From contig KZ992553.1 in assembly GCA_003614735.1 (NCBI GenBank), forward strand, positions 1 to 31,855: a DNA stretch of 31,855 bases, read 5' to 3'. The stretch is from Thamnocephalis sphaerospora. Lineage: Eukaryota; Zoopagomycota; Zoopagomycetes; Zoopagales; Sigmoideomycetaceae. Positions 1 through 10,425 of the stretch are shown in pieces. Numbering within the stretch: the first letter of the stretch is position 1; the number at the start of each line of letters is the position of its first letter. A program made the translations under genes and the position numbers. The notes under the pieces were generated by a model. The model did not search any database, was not told the DNA's origin, and saw nothing but the letters and a program-made list of their open reading frames with translations.

Positions 1-274
1 GCTGCGTCATGACATCTCTTGAATTGGTTGCAGCCATTGAAAAGCACTCTGGCGTAAAGCTGGATGTGTCGCATGTGCCTGTAGATCCATCGTTCAAGTT
101 TTCTTACAACGGCGATGGAAATGACAGCAAAAGCAACGCCATAATGTTTGGACATCAACGGGAAAAGGCCTTACTGGACCAAGCAAGGTCGACAACGACA
201 TGTATCCATCCGTTTGCATTACACCACTGGACACCCATCTGGCCAGTTTCTTTGGCAAGCAGCATAGTGCGTAG
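1..274 (+). CDS. 3' end of an NmrA/isoflavone-reductase-like oxidoreductase (partial)
   Basis: Only the C-terminal part is in the window. The opening frame (codons from position 3) reads SLELVAAIEKHSGVKLDVSH followed by VPVD. This resembles the segment of NmrA-like and isoflavone-reductase-like NAD(P)-binding proteins that follows the Rossmann domain (ELV..IEK..G..L....VP). A second frame, open from about 183 to the TAG at 272-274, reads DNDMYPSVCITPLDTHLASF, like the family's closing LYPDVKYTTVDEYL. The two frames are not continuous. A 38-nt intron at 147-184 (GTTTGG...ACCAAG) would join them, but its donor is weak. A frameshift or a decayed gene is the alternative. The family reduces small molecules or senses redox state; the substrate cannot be inferred. 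Family assignment is moderate to low because so little is visible. Confidence 0.4.
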
Positions 275-1412
275 GCACCCTAGAACTATGCAGCGCAGGT
301 CTAGTGGCAGATCAAGTACCTGGCGTAGACAGCCACCGGTGCTGCAAGGCAGTGAGCGACTTGCAGTGTATATGTTGCAACGCTTATCTTACCTTTTCTT
401 TTGCAAATGCAATAAAGCTGAGGTTGAAGCCGACCACTGCTAGCATGTATTCGTACAAAATTACAGCATAGTATCAGAAAAGATGTCCATTGGAGCATCC
501 GACAAAAGCAGGCGGTGTTGTTTCGACACTCTATTAATTCCTGGCATGCTCAAATGCTATTACCGCTAATGTGTCCTGCAGATGGTCCCGATTACACGCG
601 ATCACTTGGTTAGTGCGTTTTGTATACCAGCCAAATAACATACGCACTATGTTGACAGTGCTGAAAAGCACACGGCACTGTGCGGAACGGTATATTGGCT
701 CATGAAACGCTTCAAAAGGCATGACGCACTACATGGGTCATGAATGCGCTGCCAAGGCGATCAGCTTAGTGGAAAAGCGTAAAGAAGCGGTTGTGGTAGA
801 GTCAGAAAGGCGAATTTATGCCGGAACGGCGTGATTACCAAGTGACGAAAGGACCGAATGGCCCGGTACACTAGCTGCGCAAGACGCCAGCGTGTGGAAA
901 GCACACGAAAAATTGAATACGTGCGTGTTACGGCTGATGAAACTGTGTAGCGTTGAGGCAATGTCTACTCTCACTGTGCCACTGGTCCAACTGCTATATA
1001 CAGTAGACATCACTCAAGGTGGAAATCGAAAACTGCCGACTGCTATCTGCGCAAACCAAATGCCACTGCATACTTGTGGAAACATCGTATTATCTTTCCA
1101 CGTATCAAACAGCGCATCTGCATCGTATTGGCTCTGTGACAGTCGACATTGTTGCAGTAATTCAAGTCTGGCATACCGATACTGGATTCTGAGACGCTGT
1201 GTCAGATGGAAGGACGGACGTTTATGCAGGAGACTTACCGGTCGAATAAAAGCAGCGATCGCTGTAGACGACCGGCATGCTTGTAGATGCCATTATATGC
1301 ACAAATCCTGACAAGACTCTTTCCTAAACTCACAACGCAACCGGTTTTCACTCCGCTGCAGGCATCGGAGTGCAGGCCATCATCACCTTTTCAAAGCGCT
1401 CACAGCGGCAGT
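275..1412. other. Intergenic stretch, nothing recognised
   Basis: This is about 1.1 kb between the NmrA-like gene and the start of the secreted-protein gene. Open frames here (for example 892-1311 on + and 534-722 on -) have no family resemblance and no consistent splice joining. It probably holds the 3' end of the first gene and the promoter of the second. Confidence 0.5.
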
Positions 1413-1907
1413 ATGCAGGGCCGCATCAGGGTTATCCTATCAGTAGGCATTATGGCCTTAATGTGCGGGATCCAGGACGTTGCGCTGGCTCAGGAAAAGG
1501 AGACATTCTACGATATGGGCATTGAGGAAGTTTGCCCGCCTGAATCGCAAGAGTGTGATCTCACCATTTGGGCGCAGCATAACACGGAAAAGGTGGTTAA
1601 ATACTACACCGGAAACATAGCGGGTCTAATGGGCCAGCAGATCTGCCAAAACGACATCATATGCATAAGCACCGAGTGGGGCCAAGGACGCGACCAGGTG
1701 GACATAACGGCGACATCGCTTTTCAAAACCAAGACTTGCACCTGCACCATAGAGCCGATCAAGGACGAGAATCACGGAGACAAAGGCTACAAGCTGGTAA
1801 AGAGATGCAAATGCACGCAGATTCGGGACGTCAGTGGACAGTGGCATCAAATCGACTGCGGCATCCAACCCGAGTGCTGTGCCAAGTACGGGTATGGTAA
1901 CCGCTAA
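1413..1907 (+). CDS. Small secreted cysteine-rich protein of unknown function
   Basis: This intronless frame encodes 164 residues from the ATG at 1413. The longer frame opens at 1287, but I chose the internal Met because a classic signal peptide starts there: MQGR, a hydrophobic stretch (VILSVGIMALM) and a likely cleavage after DVALA, before QEKE. The predicted mature chain of about 138 residues has 11 cysteines, as VCPPESQEC, ICQNDIIC, TCTC, RCKC, DCG and ECC. The CxC and CC pairs suggest a disulfide-stabilised extracellular fold. There is no transmembrane segment after the signal peptide and no GPI signal. I do not recognise the family. It could be an effector-like, wall-associated or protease-inhibitor-like protein. 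The gene converges on the GCP5 gene, whose stop is 267 bp away. Confidence 0.6.
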   Translation: MQGRIRVILSVGIMALMCGIQDVALAQEKETFYDMGIEEVCPPESQECDLTIWAQHNTEKVVKYYTGNIAGLMGQQICQNDIICISTEWGQGRDQVDITATSLFKTKTCTCTIEPIKDENHGDKGYKLVKRCKCTQIRDVSGQWHQIDCGIQPECCAKYGYGNR

Positions 1908-2174
1908 TATGAGTACCACCCATGCAGAACACTACGCTCGTATATGCTGTATGAATACAAACAGTTTTCTGCGCGTCTACTCTTTCCTTTCGACATCGTT
2001 CATATTACTGGAAACCAACAGTATAATGTGTATTATGTAGCAATCGAAAAATAGCTCGTTGATAGCTGCATCCTCGCTGAGCAGAATCTAGTCAGCGAAT
2101 AGATGGTTGTCGGCCTGTAGATGGCTGGGAGAATTCGCAGTTGTAGCATCGCATGCAACAACGGTATCCAGCTG

Positions 2175-5100
2175 CTAATTGGCGATAAGCGCAGCAAGTA
2201 CATCCACTGCAAAATAGGCGAAATGGACTGGTTAATTGCGGAGAGATAGCAGGCGCTGGCTCCGCGGATTGCAACATTGTAGCGCACGTACCATGCTGAA
2301 ATCCTCCTGCACGTGCCATACCACGCAGCGCACTCTCCACAAACTTGCGAGTACGTTCAAATGTATCTGCTATCTCCACTAGTGCAGCATGGAAAGCCGG
2401 CGCATCGGTGATTCGGAATGATGTGCAATCGGTTTCAACATAGCGGTCAAACACCGTGTGTAGCTGCGATGTGGCGTCCAAAAGAGATAGAATAGAGCGT
2501 AGAATTGTTGATGCCTGGTAGGATGCGCGTAAGCAGGCAACTCAGCGCACGCTGTAACATCAGAAACGCACTTTTTCGTGTAGCAAGCAGCGATCGCGCA
2601 CTAGCGCTACGTGCCGCTCGTGCAGAGCGATGATGGCATCCAGATCGATAAGCGCGCGTGCTGCCGCGATAAAGCGCTGGCTTTCGGCATGGAGCACCTA
2701 GGCGCAGCACGTTTGGTCAGCCCAGCATTATGTATCTCCGTTTTCTGCGTAACCGCTTACTGTAGTCATGAGATAGTTGTATAGACCGTTGGTAAATGCA
2801 ATGAGGCGGGTACGTAGTGCATAGAATAGCGCCATGGTTGTGGCAGATGCCGAGGGACTGTTGGGGCGGAGACGCAGCTTGAGGTAGCGAGGGTGCTGAA
2901 GAAAGTGGCGAGCACGGCGCACTTGCAGCAGCAAATTGGTCACTTTTCGATAGATGCCGCGCGTTCCTGGCAAGATGATATTGTTCAGCGGCCATGCCAC
3001 CTGGCGTGACAAAGGCGTAAGCCAAGTAAGCACGTGTGCCATTCGCTGCCACCGTCATTATCAGCGTACCGTGTAGTCAAAGTCCAGCTGTTCAAGCACA
3101 CAAACACTGCTAGATTCTACACCCCCAGCCAACTGCGCAGACGTGCGAATCCACGCGGAAACGCAGCGCTCGTCCAGGATAGTATCCCCTTGCACAGCAT
3201 CCAGCAGTAGGTGGTCGACCAGCCGCCGCTCGGCCCAAACACCGCCAGCATCCATCTACACACGCTGTGCAGTCAGCATTATGGTATGATATGGTATATG
3301 CTAGAGGTAGGTGGCATGCGACCGCTGGCATACACCTACCTTGCTAAACAGCGTGTCGCAGAAGCGGTGCCACGATTGCCCTGCAAGCATGTAATAAAAG
3401 CCGTGCAATGCACTCAAACTATTCCACAAAGCGCAACGGGTCGCCAACACGTGCACCAGACGTTGTCCTGACTCCTCGCGCCGAGAGGCAAGTAGCCCGC
3501 TTAATGCACGGGCAATGATCGCCTCCAGTGGTATCCATGGCGCGCCAGGTGCCTGTGTCGCTGACAGCCCAAGGAAAGCTATTGTAGAGGCTTTAGCACA
3601 AAGCGTATGCACCTATTCTGCCAATATTTGCTGGGCACATACCACACGGATTAGCATGTGCCATTGCGCTTTGCTGTGTGCCGTGTCCAGCATCCTGGCC
3701 GTTGCTCGCCTGTCCAGTGGAGAAAAGGGCCTGCATCAGGCGTGGATAGCGCTTGACGCTAGGTGCGCTGGCGCAAAGCTCCATCGATCGAGTAGCGGTC
3801 GCTACATCAGCGTGTGGTGACACTTGCGCTTCTGCAAGCCGGTATTGTTTCATCATAAGAGAGCGTCCTTCGTCTATTACCAACTTGCTTACAGTGCACA
3901 TTAATCAACAGCACGTTGCTAGTGCTTCAAAGTGCAACGATGCTCTTACATGCTCGCCGTCGCTGATCAATCGCGCCAGATGAACCGTTTTTCCAGCAGT
4001 CATTACACAACGCCGATATTGGTACAAAAACGTAGGACAGCGGGTTGCCACAGAATCTGCCGTGCATCGTAGCCTATACGACGACTCCCAATAGGTGTCT
4101 GCGCGATGCTGGACATGGCGATTTCTGTCGCATTCAAGCACAGAGTCAGCACACTGCCCTCATACTCGCTATGCAACTGACTAGCTCACCTTTCAATGAA
4201 AAACTCGCCATTGAGATCGTCTAGCTCGCCAATAAATACCCATGCGTGCAGTGTCTCCATATATGGGGCAAGAGCGCGCTCAAACAAGCGTAGTAGAAAC
4301 CCGCACGCAGCGGTATCCTCCGTAAAGTGCGCGTCAACTACCGCGCGATATAACTCGTCGAGTATGCTGGTAGAAAAGACTGCTGCGTCTGTATGTTCAA
4401 GTTGCATGCAATCAGCAGCTACTCGACCACCTCAATAAAGTAGGCAACGTGAGCATCCTACCGTCGGTACGCACACGCCCCAAAAGCGTGAGCAGCACAT
4501 GAAAGCATCCCAGCGGTTCAGCCAAACGTTGCTGCAGCACGGACAGTGATACGACTGACCGCGATTCTACCATTGCAAAGCACTCAGTATGTCAGATTGC
4601 CAAGCTACAACATTGCGGTTTCAAGGACATACCCTTTGCTGGCGCAAACGCGATGGAATACTCGTGTTCCAGTACGCGCAGCTGCTTTTCCAGCAACATC
4701 AGCTCGCAGTGGATGGCCGCTGCAAATGCTTGGTTTACGCGACTTTTAGGTTCAACATCCTGTGTAAGCACGCTAGTCAGTATGCCGTTGCACTGTTAGT
4801 TAGCAAGTGTGCTTGCAAAATGTATCGGCTTCCTTGCACTTACACACTCGCGTATTCACGCACTGCAGCTATGGCAGTCCCGTGCCGAGCGAACCAGCTT
4901 AGCGACGAGTGTAGGGCACTGCGCGACAAATGCCGCAGACTTGCGCGATCCGACGGCTATGCGAGTATGAGATGCCGCTGGTTAACACCAGCATCAGATA
5001 TGCGTATGCATTAAAGCGCACTCACCTGCACAATGCCGCCAATGTGCTTAAAAAGAAAGCAATCGCGCCCCAAGAGCATAAAAATCGTCTGTCGAACAGC

Positions 5101-6261
5101 TTGTCGTTCTGTAATGTAAAGCTCCGTCGACACCTGCTGTGCATCGGTCACAGCGCTATCCATTGCTGCTGCTAATGCAGGAGCTATGTTCGACAGCAGA
5201 TCGGTGAACGTGTCAATGCTAGCATATGCACCTCTTGCAATAACGCCTACCTAGCGCCACAGCTTCGTAAAAGTCGAACGGCTTAGCGTTCGAAAGCGTA
5301 TGCTGCCAGCGATTTCCATGCCAAAACTGCATTTTGTGCAGTATCTCCCGAATCAAGCGTGCCTCTGCACTAGCGCGCTGTTCGGCATCGGCACTTTGAG
5401 GAAAGGTTGGTATTGGCGCGAACTGCTTTTGAAATGTAGACTGCGCACAGTACCATGCTTCTACGTCAGCGCACTCGGCATCAAAGCGACCGTCAAGATT
5501 TGGCATACCTTGATAGCACCACCTGCGTGCGACGCATTCTCCTCATCTGTAACATAGTCGCTTTCGCTATCGCTACCGGATGCGAACGTGGGCATCTGCC
5601 AGTGCTCGCCCGTCAGCGGCTCATCGCGAATAATATCTTTCCAGGTAAGCTTCCGCTGTGCTATGACACTCTTGGTCACCACACTTGGCACGTATTTGGC
5701 ACTAGTAGGCGACTGAGACAGCTCAAAGAGCAGCCGCAATACGTGGTGCGGTAATAGCTAGCACTCGCTCATGAGTGTTACCGCTGCATGTGCGGCCTCG
5801 ACATGACCACTTTGGATGGTCCCATCTCACCTCGTCCGCAGGTCGCCACGTCTCGAGCAGTTGGGCACGCAGAGAAGTGAGCGCTTCTGCTCGCTGCATC
5901 TGTGAATGTGCAACAAACTTTTCCGCTAGCCTGCCATGTGCAGCGTTTCCGTCAGCATGTTCGTTCCGCCTGCCTGTCGCAGTCTACCACTACCCGCTGT
6001 TATCGGCAAGAAACGCACCCAGCATATTTTTGTTCGTACTCGTGCGGCCTAGTGCTAAGGCAGCGCCCCTGACGAAGGTTGGTCCGGATGAATTTCCAGC
6101 AAATGCCGTAATTTTCGTCGTCGCGCTGGTAAAGCCAATGGCTATTAGCGCCACCTGCTGCCGCCGATAAACCTTAAGGCGCGTGGACACACCTCCACGC
6201 CAATGAACAGCGCAATCAAGTCGTGCGTGAAGTGGTCCCATTCCTTGCTGGGTCGAGCCAT
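2175..6261 (-). CDS. Gamma-tubulin complex component 5 (GCP5-like)
   Basis: GCP5 is a subunit of the gamma-tubulin ring complex, which nucleates microtubules at the spindle pole body or centrosome. My 18-exon model gives 983 residues (human GCP5 is about 1,024) and every phase closes: 6261-6191, 6141-6019, 5969-5831, 5757-5509, 5440-5251, 5171-5026, 4956-4846, 4759-4633, 4566-4462, 4418-4190, 4124-3950, 3883-3643, 3578-3340, 3255-3070, 3000-2761, 2697-2572, 2514-2292, 2206-2175. GCP hallmarks appear in order: MARPSKEW start; LAEKFVAHS; VLRLLFELSQSPTS; LTWKDI...EPLTGEHW; ITERQAVRQTIFMLLGRD; FIGELDDLNGEFFIERN; CPTFL...AGKTVHL; YMLAGQSWHRF; VAWPLNNIILPG; LLLQVRRARHFL; FTNGLYNYLMTT; and HERHVALVRDRCLLHEK. 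The first matches support GCP5 over GCP4 or GCP6. Exon edges at 6142-6190, 5172-5250, 4760-4845 and 3884-3949 are less certain than the rest. It starts 500 bp from CAP on the opposite strand. Confidence 0.9.
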
Positions 6262-6761
6262 GTCGGTTGTTTACACGAAAGAAGTGCTGAGCTGGAGTGT
6301 ATGCGCCGTTGACCAAACACAACAAAACATGGGGCTATAACGAAGCAGACTGCAAAGCGCTTTGCAAGACCAACAAGAAAAAGTCCACAGAGTCGTCGCT
6401 GTCAGCCAATGCCACGACTCGTCACATCAGGTCAACACTAGCGGTGAGTCTCCGGTGGTTTGGGTCATGCAAGCAAACTGGATACTTGTGCGCTCATTCA
6501 AACATACTAAACGGTGCATCGTCTGAAACGCAGCGCGTCTAGCTGGCGACTCCTCGTCAACAACTGCGTCACCAGCCCTTCTTCATTCCGTCATCACCAC
6601 CTGCACTTCCCACCCGTACCAGCCATCATCGCCATCTCCCTCGCCAGTGTACTCTGCTGCCGGTCTGCTACCCGTCTGCTACCCGTCTGCTACCCGTCTG
6701 CTCGTCCAGTGTCTGACACGACCACTCTACCGCCAGCACATCCTACCTCCCCGCTGTAACC
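6262..6761. promoter_or_regulatory. Divergent intergenic region between GCP5 and CAP
   Basis: These 500 bp separate two divergent start codons, so the region must hold both promoters. Just before the CAP ATG lies a C/T-rich tract on the + strand (about 6570-6760), a common feature of fungal transcription start regions. An 11-bp tandem repeat lies inside it. No TATA box is evident. Confidence 0.5.
6663..6703 (+). repeat. 11-bp tandem repeat upstream of CAP
   Basis: The unit GTCTGCTACCC occurs three times in perfect tandem, followed by a partial fourth (GTCTGCTC). It ends 58 bp before the CAP start codon and is likely in the 5' leader or core promoter. Confidence 0.85.
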
Positions 6762-8766
6762 ATGGCAGAACAACCCACGCTTGCCTCGCTGCTAGAGCGC
6801 CTAGAGTCGGCCACGGACCGCCTGGAGACCATTGCACTTGCCAGCGCTGCCAATCCGTCTACCGTGCAGAGCTCCATTGCCAAAAACACCGAGTCTGTGC
6901 TGGCGACGGTGCCCGCGTCGGTTGAGAGCTTTGACCAGCTGCTTCAGGGCTCGCTAAAGAGCTACCTGGACCTGTCTGAGGAGATTGGTGACCCAGTCAA
7001 GGAGCAGGTGAGCAGGTGTGACGCTCGCCGCCATGCCATTGCTGCTGACCATGTATGCGCTACATGCAGAGTCTAGCGCTGGCGCAGCTGTTTCAGGCGC
7101 AGCGTCTGTTTATCCTGATGGCGGCGCAGTCGCAGCGGCCAGATTACCACTCGTCTGAATTTGCCGAACTGCTAGGTCCAACGAAACAGCTGATGGAAAA
7201 AGTCAGCGGGTTCCTCGCGGACAACCGCTCTTCGCCGCTCTTCAACCATCTGTCTGTGGTCAGCGAGGGCAGCTCTGCACTGGGCTGGATCACAGTGGTG
7301 AGTGGCATTGTTCCAGCCGCAACGGCCACTGCGGCCTTTGTAGAGCTGTAAGACGCGATGTCTGCTCATATGTGCGCCACATGACTATCCAGGAGCCAGC
7401 ACCAGCGCCCTATATTTCAGAGATGAAGGACTGTGCGCAGTTTTATGCCAACCGCGTGCTCAAAGAGTACAAGGAAAAGTAAGCGCTGGCGCAGCATGCA
7501 ATCATTCGTGACCGACCGATCATCACACCGTCTGCCTGCTCACCACCTAATGTATGTTACTAGAGAGCCCAAGCATGCAGTGTGGGTCAAGGCCTTTATC
7601 ACTGTGCTGGCCGACCTGCAGACATACGTCAAGACCTTCCACACTACCGGTCTGGTGTGGAATCCAAAGGGTGGCGATGCTCGCGAGATTGCCGGTGAGT
7701 GGCGCATGCACGCCTTATACTTTAGTAGTGACTGTCTGCTAAACAACGATGCTGCCAACGTTTTTAGCATCGCTTGCCTCGCCTTCCAGCTCTGGCAAGC
7801 GTCCGCGACCACCGGTGCCGCCGCGCCACGATCGTGTTTCTCCGGTCGCGAGTACGCCTGCTGCCCAGCCGGATCGCTCGGCGCTATTTAGCGCGCTCAA
7901 CCGTGGCGAGGGCATCACATCGGGTCTACGCAAGGTGGACAAGTCAGAGATGACGCACAAGAACCCAGAGCTGCGGGCTGGTAGCACTGTAGCGGAAAAG
8001 ACTGGCGCTGCCAGCGCACCAGGTACGCTACCTGCTACATGGCGAGGAGATGGCGGTGTTTGGTCATAAAATGAACGAGCTGACGAGCATCGGTCATTGC
8101 TAGTGGTCAAGAAGGAGACCGCTGCGGTTAAAAAGACGCCGCGCACCGCACTGGAGGGCAGAAAGTGGATTGTGGTGCGTATCGCACTGCTCTGGCTGTG
8201 TCGCCGGATTGGTGATAGCTACAGATACTTATGCCGCCGACATTTGCGCAGGAATATCACGAAAGCGGCCAGGTCATCTTGGACGGTGTGGAGCGGGACC
8301 ACGCAGTGTACATTTTCCAGTGCAGCAACTGTACCATTACCATCAAGGACAAGGCAAACGCCGTGACCATTGGTATGTTGTCCGTCTGTCCGGCATTTTG
8401 TGGCTCACTGCTAATGGCTTGCGAATGAACAACGCGGGACAAACGCGTGTAGACAAGTGCCGCAAGATCGGTATCGTGCTGGACAGTGTCGTCTCCAACG
8501 TTGAGGTGATCCGGGGCGACTCGATTCAGCTGCAGGTGCTGGGTCAGGTGCCCACCATGACCGTCGACTCGACCGACTCGGCGCAAATCTTCCTCAGCCC
8601 CGAGGCCATGTCCATCGAGCTGCTTACCGCCAAGAGCTCGGCCGTCAACCTGCTGTTCCCTGATGCCAAGGAGAACGACTATGTGGAGCGACCCATCCCG
8701 GAACAGTTTATTTCGCGAATTGTCAACGGCAAGGTCGTCACAGAACCGGTCGTGCATGCCGGTTAG
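6762..8766 (+). CDS. Adenylyl-cyclase-associated protein (CAP / Srv2)
   Basis: CAP recycles actin: it helps cofilin depolymerise filaments, exchanges nucleotide on G-actin, and in fungi also binds adenylyl cyclase. Eight exons give 483 residues, close to the usual size: 6762-7007, 7070-7297, 7393-7478, 7564-7694, 7768-8022, 8104-8174, 8252-8372, 8453-8766. In order: an N-terminal helix with LLERLESATDRLE (cyclase-binding type); the helical folded domain ending at FHTTGLVWNPKGGDA; a short proline segment (KRPRPPVPPRHD); a WH2-like actin-binding stretch (LFSALNRGEGITSGLRK ... THKNP); and the C-terminal beta-helix CARP domain (WIVEYHESG, YIFQCSNCTI, KCRKIGIVLDSVVSNVEVI, PIPEQF). The proline-rich linker is shorter than in many CAPs. 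It ends convergently 462 bp from eS12. Confidence 0.95.
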
Positions 8767-9228
8767 ACGCAGTGCGACGTCGCTTGGGGTACACTGCGAC
8801 AAAGCATAAACTATGACACGGCGTATTTGCCAAACACGCAACATTGTGCACACATTCTTTGTATGATACAGTCCTGAGATAGGTGAAGAAGCGTTTTATG
8901 ATCAGACGACGCATGCAATACCGGTGATCTACGGGTTGCAAGGATGCAAGCCGAACAATGTTAGTAAAAGAGCAGGACTAAGCACACGCCACACGCCAGA
9001 AAACAGCATGCGACAGACTCGATTGACATGGCTCAGTCGAATAATTGTTCGATTCCGTTTAGGTCTTTTCCGCATGCTGCAGTCAGTAGAGGGAGACCGT
9101 TGGTCATCACTGCAACGTCGTCTGTCGAGCCTGCCGCATGCCATTCTTCACGCGTCACACTCTGCACAACGCACAAGCCGTACGTACCGGTGTCGCAGAC
9201 GTGTCCTCATCACACAATGCATGTCCGC
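8767..9228. other. Convergent intergenic region between CAP and eS12
   Basis: This stretch holds the 3' ends of two converging genes. I see no coding signal or RNA gene. A short tRNA-like box pair near 9029-9056 was considered and rejected. Confidence 0.5.
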
Positions 9229-9666
9229 TTACTGGGTCTTGAAGTGCTCGAGCAGGACGTTGATGGCCTCAGACTCCTCGCCGTAGCTCTTGACAACGGC
9301 GCACGAGCAGCCGACGACCTTGCGCGGGTTGCCCTCGCGGTCGATCTTGCACAGACCAACCCACTCGCCGAGCTTCTTGGAGTCGCCAACCTTGATCAGG
9401 TTGATGTTGTGCTCAGCGCACAGAGCCTCGATGAGCTTGATGTACTCCTTCTCAGTGCACGACTCGACGAGCACGCAGAGGTGAGCCTGCTTGCGGTCCA
9501 GAGCCTTGACGCACTCACGCAGACCACGGGCAAGACCGTCGTGGACGAGCGCGCGCTTCAGGACGTCCTGGAGAGCATCCTCAACGGACATGGGGCCGGC
9601 GGCCGGGGCGGCAGCGTCGGCGGCGACCTCAACCTGAGGAGCCACATCATTTCCATCAGCCGACAT
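9229..9666 (-). CDS. RPS12: 40S ribosomal protein eS12
   Basis: This is a small-subunit ribosomal protein of the eukaryote-specific L7Ae/eS12 fold. One intronless frame encodes 145 residues, the expected length. After a variable Ala-rich N terminus it carries the eS12 core: [75 protein letters not shown], and the ending [15 protein letters not shown]. The start ATG at 9666 is the first in frame, after CCAAC. The lack of introns contrasts with neighbouring housekeeping genes, which have several each. Codon use looks biased to C/G-ending codons, as expected for a highly expressed gene. Confidence 0.97.
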   Translation of the reverse strand: MSADGNDVAPQVEVAADAAAPAAGPMSVEDALQDVLKRALVHDGLARGLRECVKALDRKQAHLCVLVESCTEKEYIKLIEALCAEHNINLIKVGDSKKLGEWVGLCKIDREGNPRKVVGCSCAVVKSYGEESEAINVLLEHFKTQ

Positions 9667-9874
9667 GTTGGTTATTTAGACGTTGAAGACTGATATCCTC
9701 ACTGTAAGACGCCAATATGCGGGTTAGCCGGCGGTCTCGCTGATGAAGCCCCAAAACACCTCGCCGCAGCGCCATAGCATCCTCATGCACCGGCGGTCTC
9801 ACGTACGGCTGAACAGGCAGGCAGGCAGACTATCGCCAGTATACCAGCACAACGCGTGCCCATCCTCTACTCGC

Positions 9875-9890
9875 CACACACACACACACA
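9875..9890. repeat. CA dinucleotide microsatellite
   Basis: About eight uninterrupted CA units, followed by CCACACGCGCG. Confidence 0.9.
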
Positions 9891-9929
9891 CCACACGCGC
9901 GACAAGCAGACAGCCTGATGCATAGGTGG

Positions 9930-9953
9930 ACAGATAGATGGATGGATGGATGC
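9930..9953. repeat. GGAT/GATA tetranucleotide repeat
   Basis: A run of AGAT then GGAT units, about five in all, with further GGAT pairs nearby at about 10000-10040. Confidence 0.8.
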
Positions 9954-10329
9954 CATCATCCGCTTGCCAGCATCAGCGCCGGTACCCGGCGTCGCACATG
10001 TGGATGGATGACTGGCGCATGACGGGTGGTTGGATGGATACACGCGTGGCGGTATACTGGCGCTGCTCCCTGAGCCCGTTCATCGTACGTGTTGCTGTGG
10101 CTCAATCAAGAACCACAGCAAGTCACTCCGGGTCAGAGCACAACGGATACATCGTTGCGATATACGTACATGTGTGGGTAAAGTGCCGTGATGTTCTAGC
10201 GGATGGATGCGCCGAACTGGAGTGCAAGAAAGGGAGCGAGGCCAAAGACCAGTGCTGGGTGGTGTCTACCTATTAGCGTACTGTGCATGGCAGTTTCTGG
10301 ACCAGTGTGTCTGTCAATACACTTTGGAT

Positions 10330-10350
10330 CACACACACACACACACACAC
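10330..10350. repeat. CA dinucleotide microsatellite near the duplication boundary
   Basis: About ten uninterrupted CA units, ending some 75 bp before the left edge of the 990-bp tandem duplication. Confidence 0.9.
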
Positions 10351-10425
10351 GATAGATCGGATGGCGCCTAGCATCTGAAAGGGCGCCAAGACGGCACAGC
10401 ACACGCCCAACACAGCACGTCTCCT

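Noticed and set aside
9029..9056. tRNA-like A box (TGGCTCAGTCG) and B box (GTTCGATTCC)
   Set aside because: The boxes are about 8 bp apart, leaving no room for an anticodon arm, and no acceptor stem pairs around them.
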